A stretch of 64,000 bases of DNA from an uncultured bacterium (GCA_947493945.1 CANLSR010000005.1:124001-188000); one strand, 5' to 3'; positions 32,308 through 41,713 are shown, counted from the stretch's first letter. Translations and numbers: made by a program. Notes: generated from the letters alone by a model not told the origin.

Positions 32308-34188
32308 CTAGATGCGGCCGACCGAGCGCTGGCCGCGGACGAACTGGATCACGTCGGGCCGGGTGGTGGTGCCGCGGAGGTACTGCTCGATCATGAGCGA
32401 CGAGATCGGCGCCGCCGTCGTCCCGCCGTACCCGATGTTCTCGACGATCACGCCGACGGCGACCTGGGGGTCGTCGGCGGGGGCGTAGGCGATGAACACC
32501 GAGTGGTCCTTGCCGCGCGGGTTCTCGGCCGTGCCCGTCTTGCCGGCCACCAGGATCTTGGGGAAGTCGCCGAACTCGGGGATCCGCGCGCGCCGCGCCG
32601 TCCCGGCGCCCTCGACCACGTCCATCATGCCCTCGCGGACGACCGCGAGGTTGCGCGGCTCGACCCCGACGGGCCGAGCGCGGGGCCTGGCCGGCTCGCG
32701 GGTCACGCCGGTCGCCGGGTCGGTCTGGGCCATCACCAGGTTCGGCGTCACGAGCGACCCGCCGTTGGCGATGGCCGCCGTGTAGCGCGCCAGCTGGAAC
32801 GGGCTCACGCCCATGTTGCCCTGGCCGATGCCGAGGTTCACGGTGTAGCCCGGGCCCCAGCCCGCCGGGTAGACGCGGTCGTAGTAGGACGAGTCGGGGA
32901 TGAGCCCCGGCCCCTGGTTGGGGATGTCGATGGGGGCCAGTTGGCCGAAGCCGAACCGGTGGGCCCAGCCGCCCCACCTGTCGAGGTCCATCCGGATGCC
33001 CTCCGGGTGGCGCTCGTTGACGAACGTGTCGTTCATCAGCCGGAAAAAGAACGTGTTGCACGAGACGCGGATCGCGTCCCGGACCGCGATGTCGCCGTGG
33101 ACGCCGCCGTGGCACCGGAACAGGCGGCCGAGCACGTAGCCACCGCCGCAGTACAGCGTGGTCTCGGGCGTGATCATGCCCTCCTGGAGCGCGACGGCGG
33201 CCATGAACGGCTTCCACGTCGAGCCCGGCGGCAGGGCGGCCATCGTGGCCCGGTTAAAGTCCGGCTTCTCGGGGTTGCGGTACAGGAAGTCCACCTCGGC
33301 CTGGGTGAACCCGTCCTCGTAGATGCTGAGGCGGTAGTCCGGCGCCGAGACCATGGCGATGATCCCGCCCGTCTTGACGTCCATCATGACCGCGCCGCCG
33401 CGCTTGTTCACGAACAGGCTCTCGGCCAGCGCCTGCACCTTGGAGTCGACGGTGAGCGTGAGCGCGGTGCCCGACTGGGGCGCCACGTCCTGGGCGCCGC
33501 CCTCGTAGCTCTCCACCTCCATGCCGTGGACGTTCTTGAGCACGAACTGGCGGCCGACGCGGCCGCGGAGCACGGCCTCGTACTCGAGCTCGATGCCCGT
33601 CTTGCCCACGCGGTCGCCCAGGCGGTAGCCCTGCTCGCGCATCTCGTCGAGCTGGTCGGCGTTGATCTCGTTGACGTAGCCCAGCGCGTGCGTCAGCCGG
33701 GCCGAGCCGTGGTAGCGGCGCTGCTGGTCCTCACGGAAGTTGATCCCGCGCAGGCGGTACTGGTTCTCCTGGAGCCGCGCGAACGTCCAGAAGGGGACGT
33801 TCTCGAGCAGCACGGCCTCCTGGTACGGCGACCGGTCGACGATCTGGTCGTACTTGGCCCGCACGTCTTCGGCCGCCCGGCCCGCCAGCTCGGCGACGAG
33901 CGGGAGGTCGGCCTCGTCGAAGTAGCGCGGCGTGACGGTGACCGAGACCGTCGTCTCGTTGTCCACCATCAGGATCCCGTTCCGGTCGAAGATGTAGCCG
34001 CGCGCCGGGCGGACGATCTTGGTCTCGATGGCGTTGCCCTCGGCCTCGGTCACGTACTTCTCGCGCTCCACGATCTGCATCTGGGCCAGCCGCGCGCCCA
34101 GGAACAGGACCACGCCCAGCACCAGGGCGCTGAAGACACGGAAACGGAGGCGGGCGTCGTCGCGAGCGGTCGTGGCGAGCGTGGGCAT
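32308..34188 (-). CDS. mrdA: Penicillin-binding protein 2 (elongation transpeptidase)
   Basis: PBP2 crosslinks peptidoglycan together with RodA. The 626-residue protein has a membrane anchor (about 17-33, VFSALVLGVVLFLGARL), a dimerisation domain with ARGYIFDRNGILM, and the transpeptidase domain with SxxK Ser323-Thr-Trp-Lys326, SCN (375-377) and KTG (549-551). Ser323 is the nucleophile. The ATG at 34188 is chosen for the usual short cytoplasmic start; a longer upstream frame is low complexity. A TCTATTTG box lies 22 bases upstream. Confidence 0.96.
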   Translation of the reverse strand: MPTLATTARDDARLRFRVFSALVLGVVLFLGARLAQMQIVEREKYVTEAEGNAIETKIVRPARGYIFDRNGILMVDNETTVSVTVTPRYFDEADLPLVAELAGRAAEDVRAKYDQIVDRSPYQEAVLLENVPFWTFARLQENQYRLRGINFREDQQRRYHGSARLTHALGYVNEINADQLDEMREQGYRLGDRVGKTGIELEYEAVLRGRVGRQFVLKNVHGMEVESYEGGAQDVAPQSGTALTLTVDSKVQALAESLFVNKRGGAVMMDVKTGGIIAMVSAPDYRLSIYEDGFTQAEVDFLYRNPEKPDFNRATMAALPPGSTWKPFMAAVALQEGMITPETTLYCGGGYVLGRLFRCHGGVHGDIAVRDAIRVSCNTFFFRLMNDTFVNERHPEGIRMDLDRWGGWAHRFGFGQLAPIDIPNQGPGLIPDSSYYDRVYPAGWGPGYTVNLGIGQGNMGVSPFQLARYTAAIANGGSLVTPNLVMAQTDPATGVTREPARPRARPVGVEPRNLAVVREGMMDVVEGAGTARRARIPEFGDFPKILVAGKTGTAENPRGKDHSVFIAYAPADDPQVAVGVIVENIGYGGTTAAPISSLMIEQYLRGTTTRPDVIQFVRGQRSVGRI

Positions 34189-34528
34189 AGGCGCGGGTTG
34201 GAGACGGGGCAAATAGACGCGCCCCACAAGAAACATCGTACGAACGGTGCCGCCCGGCGGTTCGTGCCGGGGCGGGGCTTCTTCGCCTGCCCTCCCGCGT
34301 TGGCCCGGCCCACGCTCGGACCGTGCCCTGGCCGCAGAACTGCCCGGCGGCCCGCGGCCAGTTCTGCGGCCAGAACCGCGCGGGTAGAACCGCGCGGGCC
34401 CGCTCGGGTACACCTCTAGCGTCCTGCCGGCCGCCCGCGGGCGGCCACGCGGCGCGGGGCGGTTCCCGGTGCCCCGCGTGACGCCGTCCAGCCCTGGCCC
34501 GGCCCGACACTCCCGACCCTCCCCCGCT
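34189..34528. other. 340-base divergent promoter region of mrdA and the propeller gene
   Basis: The mrdA side has TCTATTTG (34210-34217, minus strand), a fair -7 box, and AT-rich sequence ACAAGAAACATCGTACGAAC upstream of it. Further right come a perfect 15-bp inverted repeat and a 14-bp tandem repeat (34371-34384, 34385-34398; AGAACCGCGCGGG). The bases next to the plus-strand gene (34400-34528) are GC-rich without a clear box. Confidence 0.6.
34328..34373. repeat. Perfect 15-bp inverted repeat with 16-base loop
   Basis: CTGGCCGCAGAACTG (34328-34342) is repeated inverted as CAGTTCTGCGGCCAG (34359-34373). It lies between the divergent starts of mrdA and the HExxH/propeller gene. A strong hairpin or operator-like site; followed by two direct copies of AGAACCGCGCGGG. 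Confidence 0.9.
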
Positions 34529-37500
34529 ATGCGCTCCCTGCTCTCGGCCCTCGTCGTCGCCGCCTCCCTGCTGGCGCTCTCGCCCGCCGCCCAGGCCCAG
34601 TACTTCGGCCGCAACAAGGTCCGGTACGACGACTTCGACTTCAAGGTGCTCGAGACCGAGCACTTCGACATCTACCACTACGAGGGCATGGACCAGGCCG
34701 TCGGTGACGTGGCGCGCATGGCCGAGCGCTGGTACGACCGGCTGTCGGACGTGCTGGACCACGAGTTCGACGAGCGCAAGTCGATCATCCTGTACGCCGA
34801 CGACGCCGACTTCCGCCAGACCAACATCGCCAACATCGGCGAGGGCACCCAGGGCGTCACCGAGGGGGCCCGCCAGCGGGTCGTGCTGCCGATGGCCGGG
34901 ACCTACGCCGAGACGGACCACGTGCTGGGCCACGAGCTCGTCCACCAGTTCCAGTACGACATCGCCCAGCGGTCGAACCGCTTTGCCCAGTTCGTGCGCC
35001 TGCCGCTGTTCGTGATCGAGGGCATGGCCGAGTACTACACGGTCGGCCGCCAGGACGCGCTGACGGCCATGTGGATGCGCGACGCCGTGCTCCGGGACGA
35101 CTTCCCGACCATCGACGACCTCCAGCGGTCGCGGAGCTTCAACGAGTACCAGTACGGCCAGCCGTTCTGGGCGTACGTGGCGGGCACCTACGGCGACCGG
35201 GCCGGGGTCCAGCTGTTCCGGACCGCGCTCGACATCCCGCTCGACTCGGCGCTGGTGGCCGTGACCGGCCTGGCGCCCGACACGCTCTCGGCGCGCTGGG
35301 AGGCCGCGCTCCGCGCCCAGCTGGTGCCGCCCGTGGCCGGCCGGTCCGTGCCGGCGCCGGTGCGGACGATCGAGGAGACCGAGGCCATCGCCGAGGAGCG
35401 CCGCGACCGCGCCCAGGCCATCGCCGACGGCGACCGGCCAGACCGGCCCCGCTACCTCGCCTACCCCGACTCGCTCCCCGTCCTCAACGGGACGCGGCTG
35501 CTGGCGCGCGAGCGCGAGACGGGGACCATCAACATCGCGCCCCAGCTGTCGCCCAACGGGCGCTACGTGGCCTACCTCTCGGAGCTCGACCTGTTCGGCA
35601 TCGACCTGTTCCTGGCCGACGCCGAGACCGGCGAGGTCCTGAGCAAGCTCCAGTCGGTCGCCACGGATCCCCACACCGACGCGCTGCGGTTTATCGCGAG
35701 CGCCGGCACCTGGAGCCCCACCGGCGACCGCTTTGCCTACGTCGTGTTCGCGGGCGGCGACAACGAGATCGCCATCCTGGACGTGGACCAGCGCGACGTG
35801 GTCCGCCGGCTGGCGGTCGAGGGCATCGGCGCGATCAAGGACCCGTCGTGGAGCCCCGACGGGCGCCAGATCGCCTTCGCCGGCATCCGCGGCGGCATCA
35901 CCGACCTCTACACCGTCGACGTGGGCGGGCCGACCGACGGCCAGGTCCGCCAGCTGACCAACGACCGCTTCTCGGACATCCAGCCGTCGTGGAGCCCCGA
36001 CGGCGCCACCATCGCGTTCTCGACCGACCGCGGGCCGTCGACCGACTTTGTGCGGCTGACGTTCTCGCCGATGCAGCTCGCGCTCTACGACGTCGCCACG
36101 GGCGAGATCGAGACGCTGGACGTGTTCGGCGACGTCAAGCACATCAACCCCGCCTGGAGCCCCGACGGCCAGAGCGTCTACTTCCTCTCCGACCGCGCCG
36201 GCTTCAACGACGTCTACCGCTACGACCTCGCCGGGCGCCGGGCGTACCAGGTGTCGAACCTGGCCACGGGCGTCTCGGGCATCTCCGACCTGTCGCCGGC
36301 GCTCTCGGTGGCCAGCAGCACCGGAAACCTGGCCTACTCCGTGTTCGAGGGCCAGCGCTACTCCGTCTACCGCACCGACGCCGCCGACGCCCAGGGCACG
36401 CCCGTCACCGACTCCCTCGGCTACGTCGCCGCCGACGTCCTCCCCCCCGCCGACGCGCTGGGCCGCTCCGTGGTCCAGGGCTACATCGCCGACGCGACCA
36501 GCGGCCTGCCGGCGGCCCAGCAGTTCCCGACCCGGGGCTACCGGCCCAAGCTCTCGCTCGAGTACATCAGCCAGCCCCAGGTGGGCGCGGGCTACGACCC
36601 GTACTACAGCTCGGGCTTCGGGCTCTCGGGCGGCATCTCGTTCCTGTTCGCGGACCAGCTGTCGGACAACCTGCTCGGCGTCTCGGTCGCGGCCAACGGG
36701 ACGCTCAAGGACATCGGCGGCCAGGCGCTCTACCTCAACCGGGGCGGGCGCCTGACCTACGGCGCCCTGGTGGGCCAGAGCCCGTACCTCCAGGTGTTTA
36801 TCGGGTGCCGGCCTGAGGTCTCCGCCCAGGGCTGCTCGCAGTTCGACCTGACGCGCTACTACTACCGCACCTACGTCACCGAGGCGACCGGCCTGGCCCA
36901 GTACCCGCTCAACCAGAGCCAGCGGATCGAGACCCAGGCCGGGTACCGCCGTTACGGGTACGACCTGGAGTACGACCGCTTCTACGACGAGGCCGGAAAC
37001 CCCACCCGGCCCGAGCGCGCCTCGGTCGAGGGCTTCGAGCGCGACGCGCTCCACCTGGGCGAGGTGGGCGTGGCCTACGTCGGCGACACGTCGCTCTCCG
37101 GCTTCACGTCGCCCATCCGCGGGACCCGCTACCGGGTCGGACTCGACCTCACGGGCGGTTCGCTCACCTTCGGCTCGCTGACCGCGGACGGCCGGAAGTA
37201 CTTCTTCTTGCGGCCCCCGGGCTTCCCACGCCGGTTGCCGGTGACGTTCGCCGTCCGCGCGCTCCACATTGGTCGCTATGGCGAGGACTCCGACTCGGGG
37301 CAGCTGAGCCCCATCTTCCTCGGCAACCCGCAGTTTATCCGGGGCTACTCGTCGCGCTCGTTCGAGACGAACACGGCGTTCCTGAGCTTCCAGGACCGGC
37401 TGTTGGGGACCAAGGTGGGACTCGCCTCGGCCGAGATCCGGCTGCCGCTGCTGGGCGTGTCCGAGTTCGGCCTGCTCTCGTTCCCCTACCTCCCCACCGA

Positions 37501-37813
37501 GCTGGTGCTGTTCGCGGACGCGGCCATGACCTGGGGAGAGACGCCCTACTTCGGAGTCGGCGTCGTTCCGGGCGACGACCTCCTCCAGGGCCAGGACTTC
37601 TGCGACCTGCCCGGCGCCGACAGCCAGTGCTACGGGGCCGCGTTCTCGGACCAGAAGCCGGTGTTCTCCGCCGGCGTGTCGGCGCGCGTCAACTTGCTGG
37701 GTGCGATCATCGTCGAGCCGTACTACGCGTTCCCGTTCTCGCGCTGGGGCGACGACGGCGACCTGGCCTCCGGGCGCGGCGTGTTCGGCGTCACCATCGC
37801 GCCGGGGTGGTAG
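34529..37813 (+). CDS. HExxH-domain, beta-propeller and outer-membrane barrel protein
   Basis: A 1094-residue exported protein (signal peptide SALVVAASLLALSPAAQAQ). Residues 30-230 hold a gluzincin-like peptidase domain with HELVHQ (135-140) and EGMAEYY (about 168), giving HExxH and a likely third ligand Glu. Residues about 320-600 are a WD40/TolB-type propeller with repeated WSPDG and LSPNG blades. The last 430 residues are alternating amphipathic strands ending VFGVTIAPGW, like a BamA/surface-antigen barrel with terminal aromatic. So it is probably an outer-membrane protein with a periplasmic propeller and peptidase-like head. Substrate unknown; similar three-part proteins occur in Bacteroidota. 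Confidence 0.85.
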   Translation: MRSLLSALVVAASLLALSPAAQAQYFGRNKVRYDDFDFKVLETEHFDIYHYEGMDQAVGDVARMAERWYDRLSDVLDHEFDERKSIILYADDADFRQTNIANIGEGTQGVTEGARQRVVLPMAGTYAETDHVLGHELVHQFQYDIAQRSNRFAQFVRLPLFVIEGMAEYYTVGRQDALTAMWMRDAVLRDDFPTIDDLQRSRSFNEYQYGQPFWAYVAGTYGDRAGVQLFRTALDIPLDSALVAVTGLAPDTLSARWEAALRAQLVPPVAGRSVPAPVRTIEETEAIAEERRDRAQAIADGDRPDRPRYLAYPDSLPVLNGTRLLARERETGTINIAPQLSPNGRYVAYLSELDLFGIDLFLADAETGEVLSKLQSVATDPHTDALRFIASAGTWSPTGDRFAYVVFAGGDNEIAILDVDQRDVVRRLAVEGIGAIKDPSWSPDGRQIAFAGIRGGITDLYTVDVGGPTDGQVRQLTNDRFSDIQPSWSPDGATIAFSTDRGPSTDFVRLTFSPMQLALYDVATGEIETLDVFGDVKHINPAWSPDGQSVYFLSDRAGFNDVYRYDLAGRRAYQVSNLATGVSGISDLSPALSVASSTGNLAYSVFEGQRYSVYRTDAADAQGTPVTDSLGYVAADVLPPADALGRSVVQGYIADATSGLPAAQQFPTRGYRPKLSLEYISQPQVGAGYDPYYSSGFGLSGGISFLFADQLSDNLLGVSVAANGTLKDIGGQALYLNRGGRLTYGALVGQSPYLQVFIGCRPEVSAQGCSQFDLTRYYYRTYVTEATGLAQYPLNQSQRIETQAGYRRYGYDLEYDRFYDEAGNPTRPERASVEGFERDALHLGEVGVAYVGDTSLSGFTSPIRGTRYRVGLDLTGGSLTFGSLTADGRKYFFLRPPGFPRRLPVTFAVRALHIGRYGEDSDSGQLSPIFLGNPQFIRGYSSRSFETNTAFLSFQDRLLGTKVGLASAEIRLPLLGVSEFGLLSFPYLPTELVLFADAAMTWGETPYFGVGVVPGDDLLQGQDFCDLPGADSQCYGAAFSDQKPVFSAGVSARVNLLGAIIVEPYYAFPFSRWGDDGDLASGRGVFGVTIAPGW

Positions 37814-37832
37814 CGGCGAGGGATCACACGCG

Positions 37833-37904
37833 AGGAATCAGGGATCGGGGGAAAGGCGTGAGAGTCCAGCGCGCAGCGCCTCCGATCCCCGTTTCCTGAC
37901 TCCT
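37833..37904. promoter_or_regulatory. Leader hairpin next to the pyrD start
   Basis: AGGAATCAG (37833-37841) pairs with CTGACTCCT (37896-37904, one mismatch) and GGGATCGG (37841-37848) with CCGATCCC (37882-37889). The stem ends eight bases before the CTG start. It may set translation or termination of pyrD; it also belongs to the TCAGG-arm hairpin family. Confidence 0.5.
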
Positions 37905-37911
37905 GAGCCCT

Positions 37912-39021
37912 CTGTACCGCCTGCTCCGCCCGTTTCTGTTCCGCCTGGACGCCGAGGACGCCCACAGCTGGGCCGTCCGGGCCGCGCGCCTGGGGCAGCG
38001 GGCATCGGGCGTGGTCCGCCGCCTCTACCCCCGCGCCGACGCCCGGCTGGCGCAGACGGTGTGGGGCCTGCGGTTCGTGTCGCCCGTCGGGCTGGCGGCC
38101 GGGTTCGACAAGAACGCCGATCTGGTCCGGTTCTGGGCCGGGCTGGGCCTGGGGTTCGCGGAGGTCGGCTCGGTGAGCGCGCTCGCGGCGGCGGGCAACG
38201 CGCGGCCCCGGGCGTTCCGGCTGCCGGCCGACCACGCGCTGGTCAACCGGATGGGCCTGGGCAACGACGGCGCGGACGCGGTGGCGGCCCGGCTGGCGGC
38301 CACGCCGCGCCCGCCCGGCTTCGTGGTGGGCGTCAACGTGGCCAAGACGCACAGCCCCGACATCCTGGGCGCCGCCGGCGTCGACGACTTCCGCCGGTCG
38401 GTGCGCGCGCTCCGGCCCCACGCCGACTACCTCGCCCTCAACGTGTCGTGCCCCAACACGGCCGAGGGCAAGACCTTCGAGGACGTCCAGGCGCTCGACG
38501 CGCTGCTGGCGGCGGTGATGGGCGAGGTCCGTCCCGCCGGCGACGACCGCCAGCGGGACGGGCTCCCGGTCTTGGTCAAGCTGTCGCCGCCGCCCACCCG
38601 TGGCGTGGACGCGGGGGCGGTCGACGAGCTGGTGCAGGTCTGCCTGGCCCACGGCGTTGACGGGTTCATCACCGCCAACACGGCGGCCGACCGCGACGGG
38701 CTGGCCTCGGCGCCGGCGGAGGTCGAGCGGATCGGGCGGGGCGGGCTGAGCGGCCGGCCGCTGGCGGCGCGCGCCGCCGCGCTCACGCGGCACCTGTACC
38801 GCACCACCGCCGGCGCCGTCCCGATCATCGGCGTGGGCGGCATCGACTCGGCCGAGGAGGCCTACGCCCGCATCCGGCTGGGCGCGTCGCTGGTCCAGAT
38901 CTACACCGGGCTCGTATACCAGGGGCCGGGCCTGATCGGCCGCGCCCACCGGGGCCTGGTGGAGCGCCTGGACCGCGACGGGCTGGCGACGCTGGCGGAC
39001 GCCGTCGGGCTGGACGCGTAA
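37912..39021 (+). CDS. pyrD: Dihydroorotate dehydrogenase, class 2, apparent CTG start
   Basis: PyrD oxidises dihydroorotate to orotate at the inner membrane with quinone, in pyrimidine synthesis. Residues from the CTG at 37912 read LYRLLRPFLFRLDAEDAHSW, matching the conserved class 2 N-terminal helices (MYRLLRPLLF...). Then follow SPVGLAAGFDKNADLV, LNVSCPNT with the base Ser position, VLVKLSPP, GGIDSAEEAY and LVQIYTGLVYQGP, giving about 369 residues. No ATG or GTG precedes the conserved part: the next in-frame start, GTG 38011, would remove 33 residues of the quinone-binding helices. An in-frame stop lies at 37897. CTG initiation is inferred from homology. Confidence 0.9.
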   Translation: MYRLLRPFLFRLDAEDAHSWAVRAARLGQRASGVVRRLYPRADARLAQTVWGLRFVSPVGLAAGFDKNADLVRFWAGLGLGFAEVGSVSALAAAGNARPRAFRLPADHALVNRMGLGNDGADAVAARLAATPRPPGFVVGVNVAKTHSPDILGAAGVDDFRRSVRALRPHADYLALNVSCPNTAEGKTFEDVQALDALLAAVMGEVRPAGDDRQRDGLPVLVKLSPPPTRGVDAGAVDELVQVCLAHGVDGFITANTAADRDGLASAPAEVERIGRGGLSGRPLAARAAALTRHLYRTTAGAVPIIGVGGIDSAEEAYARIRLGASLVQIYTGLVYQGPGLIGRAHRGLVERLDRDGLATLADAVGLDA

Positions 39022-39081
39022 CCGAGACGACGGACGGAGCGCACGCGGCGGCGACCGGCACCGCCAGCCGGATGCGTCGCC

Positions 39082-40836
39082 CTACTCGTCCATCCCCGGG
39101 ATTCCGACGGGAACGCGGCCCGTGGCGCGCTGGCGGCCCATGAGCACCGCGGCCACCGCGGAGGCCGTGCGGACGGTCTCGTCGTAGGCCAGCACCACGC
39201 CGGCGGCGTCGGGCACCAGCCGGGCGGCGTAGGGGTTGCCCAGCACCACCAGCACGACCGGCGTGCCCGAGGCCCGGATGGCGTCGACGGCGCGTTGCTG
39301 GGCCGCCGCCAGCTCTGGCGGCCGGCCCTGGCGCACGCGCAGGTGGAGCGCCACCACGGCCACGTCCGCCGCCGCCGCCGCCTCCACCGCCGCGTCCCGC
39401 CCCTGCCCCCTGGACGACACGCGGGCCTGGACGTCGGGCGCGAGCTCGCGCTCCAGCCGCGTCATCGGGAGGCGCGCGTTGAAGTTGGCCAGCTGCACCA
39501 GCGCCACCCGCTGGCGGAGCCGGAGCGGGATCGGGCCGGGCCGGACCACCGTGACCGCCGCCGCCGCCAGCGCGTCGGCGAACCGGGCGCCGCGCACCGT
39601 GGACAGCATCTGGCGCAGCCGCGCCCGGCTGGTCGGCGGCGCCGTGTGGAGGCCGAGCCTCGCCTTGGCCGTCAGGATGCGCCGGGCCGAGGCGTCGATC
39701 TGGGCACGCGGGATCTCGCCCCGCTCGACGGCCCCCACCACGTCGCGGATGGCGCGGCGCGGCGACCGCACGTTGAGCACCACGTCCGCGCCGGCCTGGA
39801 TCGGGCGGACGACGCGGTCGGCGGAGTCGTACCGGTTCTCGATGGCGCCCATGTTGAGGGCGTCGGTCGTGATGATGCCGTCGTAGCCCAGGCTGTCGCG
39901 GAGCACGTCGGTCAGGGCGCGGCGGCTGAAGGTGGCCGGCGTCGGCGCGCGGTCGAGCGCGCGCGCCCACAGGTGCGTCGTCATCACAAAACCGGGCTCC
40001 TCGACCAAGGCCGCGCGGTAGGGCGCCAGCTCCGTCGCCCACAGCTGCCGCCAGTCGCCGGGGACCGACGCGAACGCGACGTGGGTGTCGGTGTCGGTGT
40101 TGCCGTGGCCCGGGAAGTGCTTCAACGTCGCCAGCACGCCGTGCGCCTGGGCGCCGCGCACGAAGGCCCCCGCCAGCTCGCCCACGCGGCGCGGGTCGGA
40201 CCCGAACGAGCGCGTGTTGATGATCGGGTTGTCGGGGTTGTTGTTGACGTCGGCGACGGGCGCGAACAGCACGTTGATGCCCATCGCGCGCGCCTCGATG
40301 GCCGTCACCGCGCCCCCGGTCTCGGCCAGCTCCGGGCTGTCGGCCGCGCCGTACGCCATCGCCGCCGGCAGCTCGGTAAAGTTGTTCTTGGGCGTGCCCA
40401 CGCCCCACTCGAAGTCGGCCGTGAAGAAGAGCGGCACCTCGGCCTCGCGGTTGAGGCGGTTGGTGGTGGTGAGCACCTCCAGCGGCGGCACGCGCCGGCC
40501 CACGTGGAAGCCGCCGACGCCCAGCCGCGCCAACCCATTCGGGTCGCGGGCGCCGCCCAGCTCGACCACGAACAGCTGGGCCACGCGCTGCTCCAGCGTC
40601 ATCGCCGCCAGCTGGCGGTCGGCCCAGGCCCGGGCCTGGCGCTCGGACGCGCCCGGCGGCGCCTCGAAGTCGGCGTAGGCCGCCAGCAACGAGTCGGACG
40701 GCGCGCGGCGCGCGGCCTCGGCGGCCCGGGGGCCCGCGTCGGCGGCGGGCCTCTCGCCGGTGCCCACCAGGCCGAAGAGGAGGGCGCCGAGGGCGGCGAC
40801 GACGGACAGATGCCCAGCGGGCAGGATCGGAGACAT
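39082..40836 (-). CDS. GH3 beta-N-acetylhexosaminidase (NagZ-like), exported
   Basis: A 584-residue glycoside hydrolase family 3 enzyme. It has an N-terminal signal or anchor (VVAALGALLFGLVGTG), the general acid loop LKHFPGHGNTDTDTH (239-252) and the nucleophile Asp325 in ITTDALNMG, as in NagZ. It would release GlcNAc from cell-wall muropeptides. Unlike NagZ of E. coli (about 340 residues, cytoplasmic) it has an exported N terminus and a C-terminal domain of about 170 residues typical of longer GH3 proteins. The ATG at 40836 fits the signal sequence. Confidence 0.88.
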   Translation of the reverse strand: MSPILPAGHLSVVAALGALLFGLVGTGERPAADAGPRAAEAARRAPSDSLLAAYADFEAPPGASERQARAWADRQLAAMTLEQRVAQLFVVELGGARDPNGLARLGVGGFHVGRRVPPLEVLTTTNRLNREAEVPLFFTADFEWGVGTPKNNFTELPAAMAYGAADSPELAETGGAVTAIEARAMGINVLFAPVADVNNNPDNPIINTRSFGSDPRRVGELAGAFVRGAQAHGVLATLKHFPGHGNTDTDTHVAFASVPGDWRQLWATELAPYRAALVEEPGFVMTTHLWARALDRAPTPATFSRRALTDVLRDSLGYDGIITTDALNMGAIENRYDSADRVVRPIQAGADVVLNVRSPRRAIRDVVGAVERGEIPRAQIDASARRILTAKARLGLHTAPPTSRARLRQMLSTVRGARFADALAAAAVTVVRPGPIPLRLRQRVALVQLANFNARLPMTRLERELAPDVQARVSSRGQGRDAAVEAAAAADVAVVALHLRVRQGRPPELAAAQQRAVDAIRASGTPVVLVVLGNPYAARLVPDAAGVVLAYDETVRTASAVAAVLMGRQRATGRVPVGIPGMDE

Positions 40837-40860
40837 ACGTGAGGGAGCGTGGGGGCCGGG

Positions 40861-40868
40861 TATCTTCG
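40861..40868 (+). promoter_or_regulatory. -7-like box TATCTTCG before the CPBP protease gene
   Basis: TATCTTCG is followed after 47 bases by the ATG at 40916. It is nearly identical to TATCTTCA before the amidohydrolase cluster. The gap is divergent with the GH3 gene. The consensus match to TAnnTTTG is six of eight positions outside the free positions; the -33 box is not obvious. Confidence 0.35.
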
Positions 40869-40915
40869 CGCTGGCCGGCACCCGCTGCCGTGGCCGCCCG
40901 TCCCCCGCCGCCCGG

Positions 40916-41713
40916 ATGATAGACCGCCTCCGCAGCGAGTGGCAAGCGATCCGCGCTGCCCTCGCCGGACTTTCCCCCAACGCCCGACGGGCGGCCACCG
41001 TGTTGCTGGCCGCCACGGTGCTCGTGCTGTTCCACCTCCAGGTGGGCAACCGCCGGTTCTACCGGACCGCGCTCGGCAACGTGCTGGGCTTCGAGGACCC
41101 CGAGTTCGGGGCGTGGGCGTGGTGGTTCGGGATGCAGGGCGTGCTGGGGTTCGTGGTCCCGGCGCTCATCCTGGTCGCCGGCTTCCGCTGGCGGCCCCGG
41201 CAGGCCGGGCTCGGCCTGGGCGACTGGCGGCTGGCGGGCGGGATCGCGCTGCTGTACCTCCCGCTGGTGGTGATCGGGACCTGGGTGCTCTCCGACGGTG
41301 CCGGCTTCCAGGCACAGTACCCGCACTACGACCCCGCCAGGACCGACTGGGGCGCGTTCCTGGGCTACCAGGCGCTGTTCCTGTTCTACTGGATGGGCTG
41401 GGAATATCTGTGGCGCGGCTTCGTGCTGTTCGGGACCGCGCCGGCGCTGGGCGCCCCGCTGGCGATCGTGGCGCAGACGGTCCCGTTCGCGATCCTGCAC
41501 GCCCAGAAGCCGCCGGCCGAGGCCTACCTCTCCGTCCTGGGCGGGCTCGCGCTGGGGGCGCTCGTGTGGCGCTGCCGGAGCTTCTGGATCGCCGTCCCGA
41601 TCCACGCCGCCCAGATGGTCGCGCTCGACCTGTGGTGCACGTTGCGCTTCCGCACCGGCGCGGCCGGCACCGGCTGGGACGCGCTGGCGGACGCCCTGCG
41701 CGGGTTGGGCTGA
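40916..41713 (+). CDS. CPBP family intramembrane metalloprotease
   Basis: A 265-residue integral membrane protein. The Abi/CPBP motifs are WEYLWRG (motif 1; the second Glu of EExxxR is Tyr), PFAILHAQ (motif 2) and IHAAQMVALD (motif 3), in helices 4-6 of about eight. The family includes CAAX proteases and immunity proteins. Because one of the motif-1 glutamates is replaced, activity is uncertain. It is divergent from the GH3 gene and converges on the PIN toxin gene. Confidence 0.8.
   Translation: MIDRLRSEWQAIRAALAGLSPNARRAATVLLAATVLVLFHLQVGNRRFYRTALGNVLGFEDPEFGAWAWWFGMQGVLGFVVPALILVAGFRWRPRQAGLGLGDWRLAGGIALLYLPLVVIGTWVLSDGAGFQAQYPHYDPARTDWGAFLGYQALFLFYWMGWEYLWRGFVLFGTAPALGAPLAIVAQTVPFAILHAQKPPAEAYLSVLGGLALGALVWRCRSFWIAVPIHAAQMVALDLWCTLRFRTGAAGTGWDALADALRGLG

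Noticed and set aside
33731..37267. Minus-strand open frame of about 1180 codons over the propeller gene
   Set aside because: Shadow of the plus-strand HExxH/propeller/barrel gene; composition low in complexity.
38011..39021. GTG 38011 as the pyrD start
   Set aside because: It would remove 33 conserved residues of the class 2 N-terminal helices that are readable upstream in the same frame.
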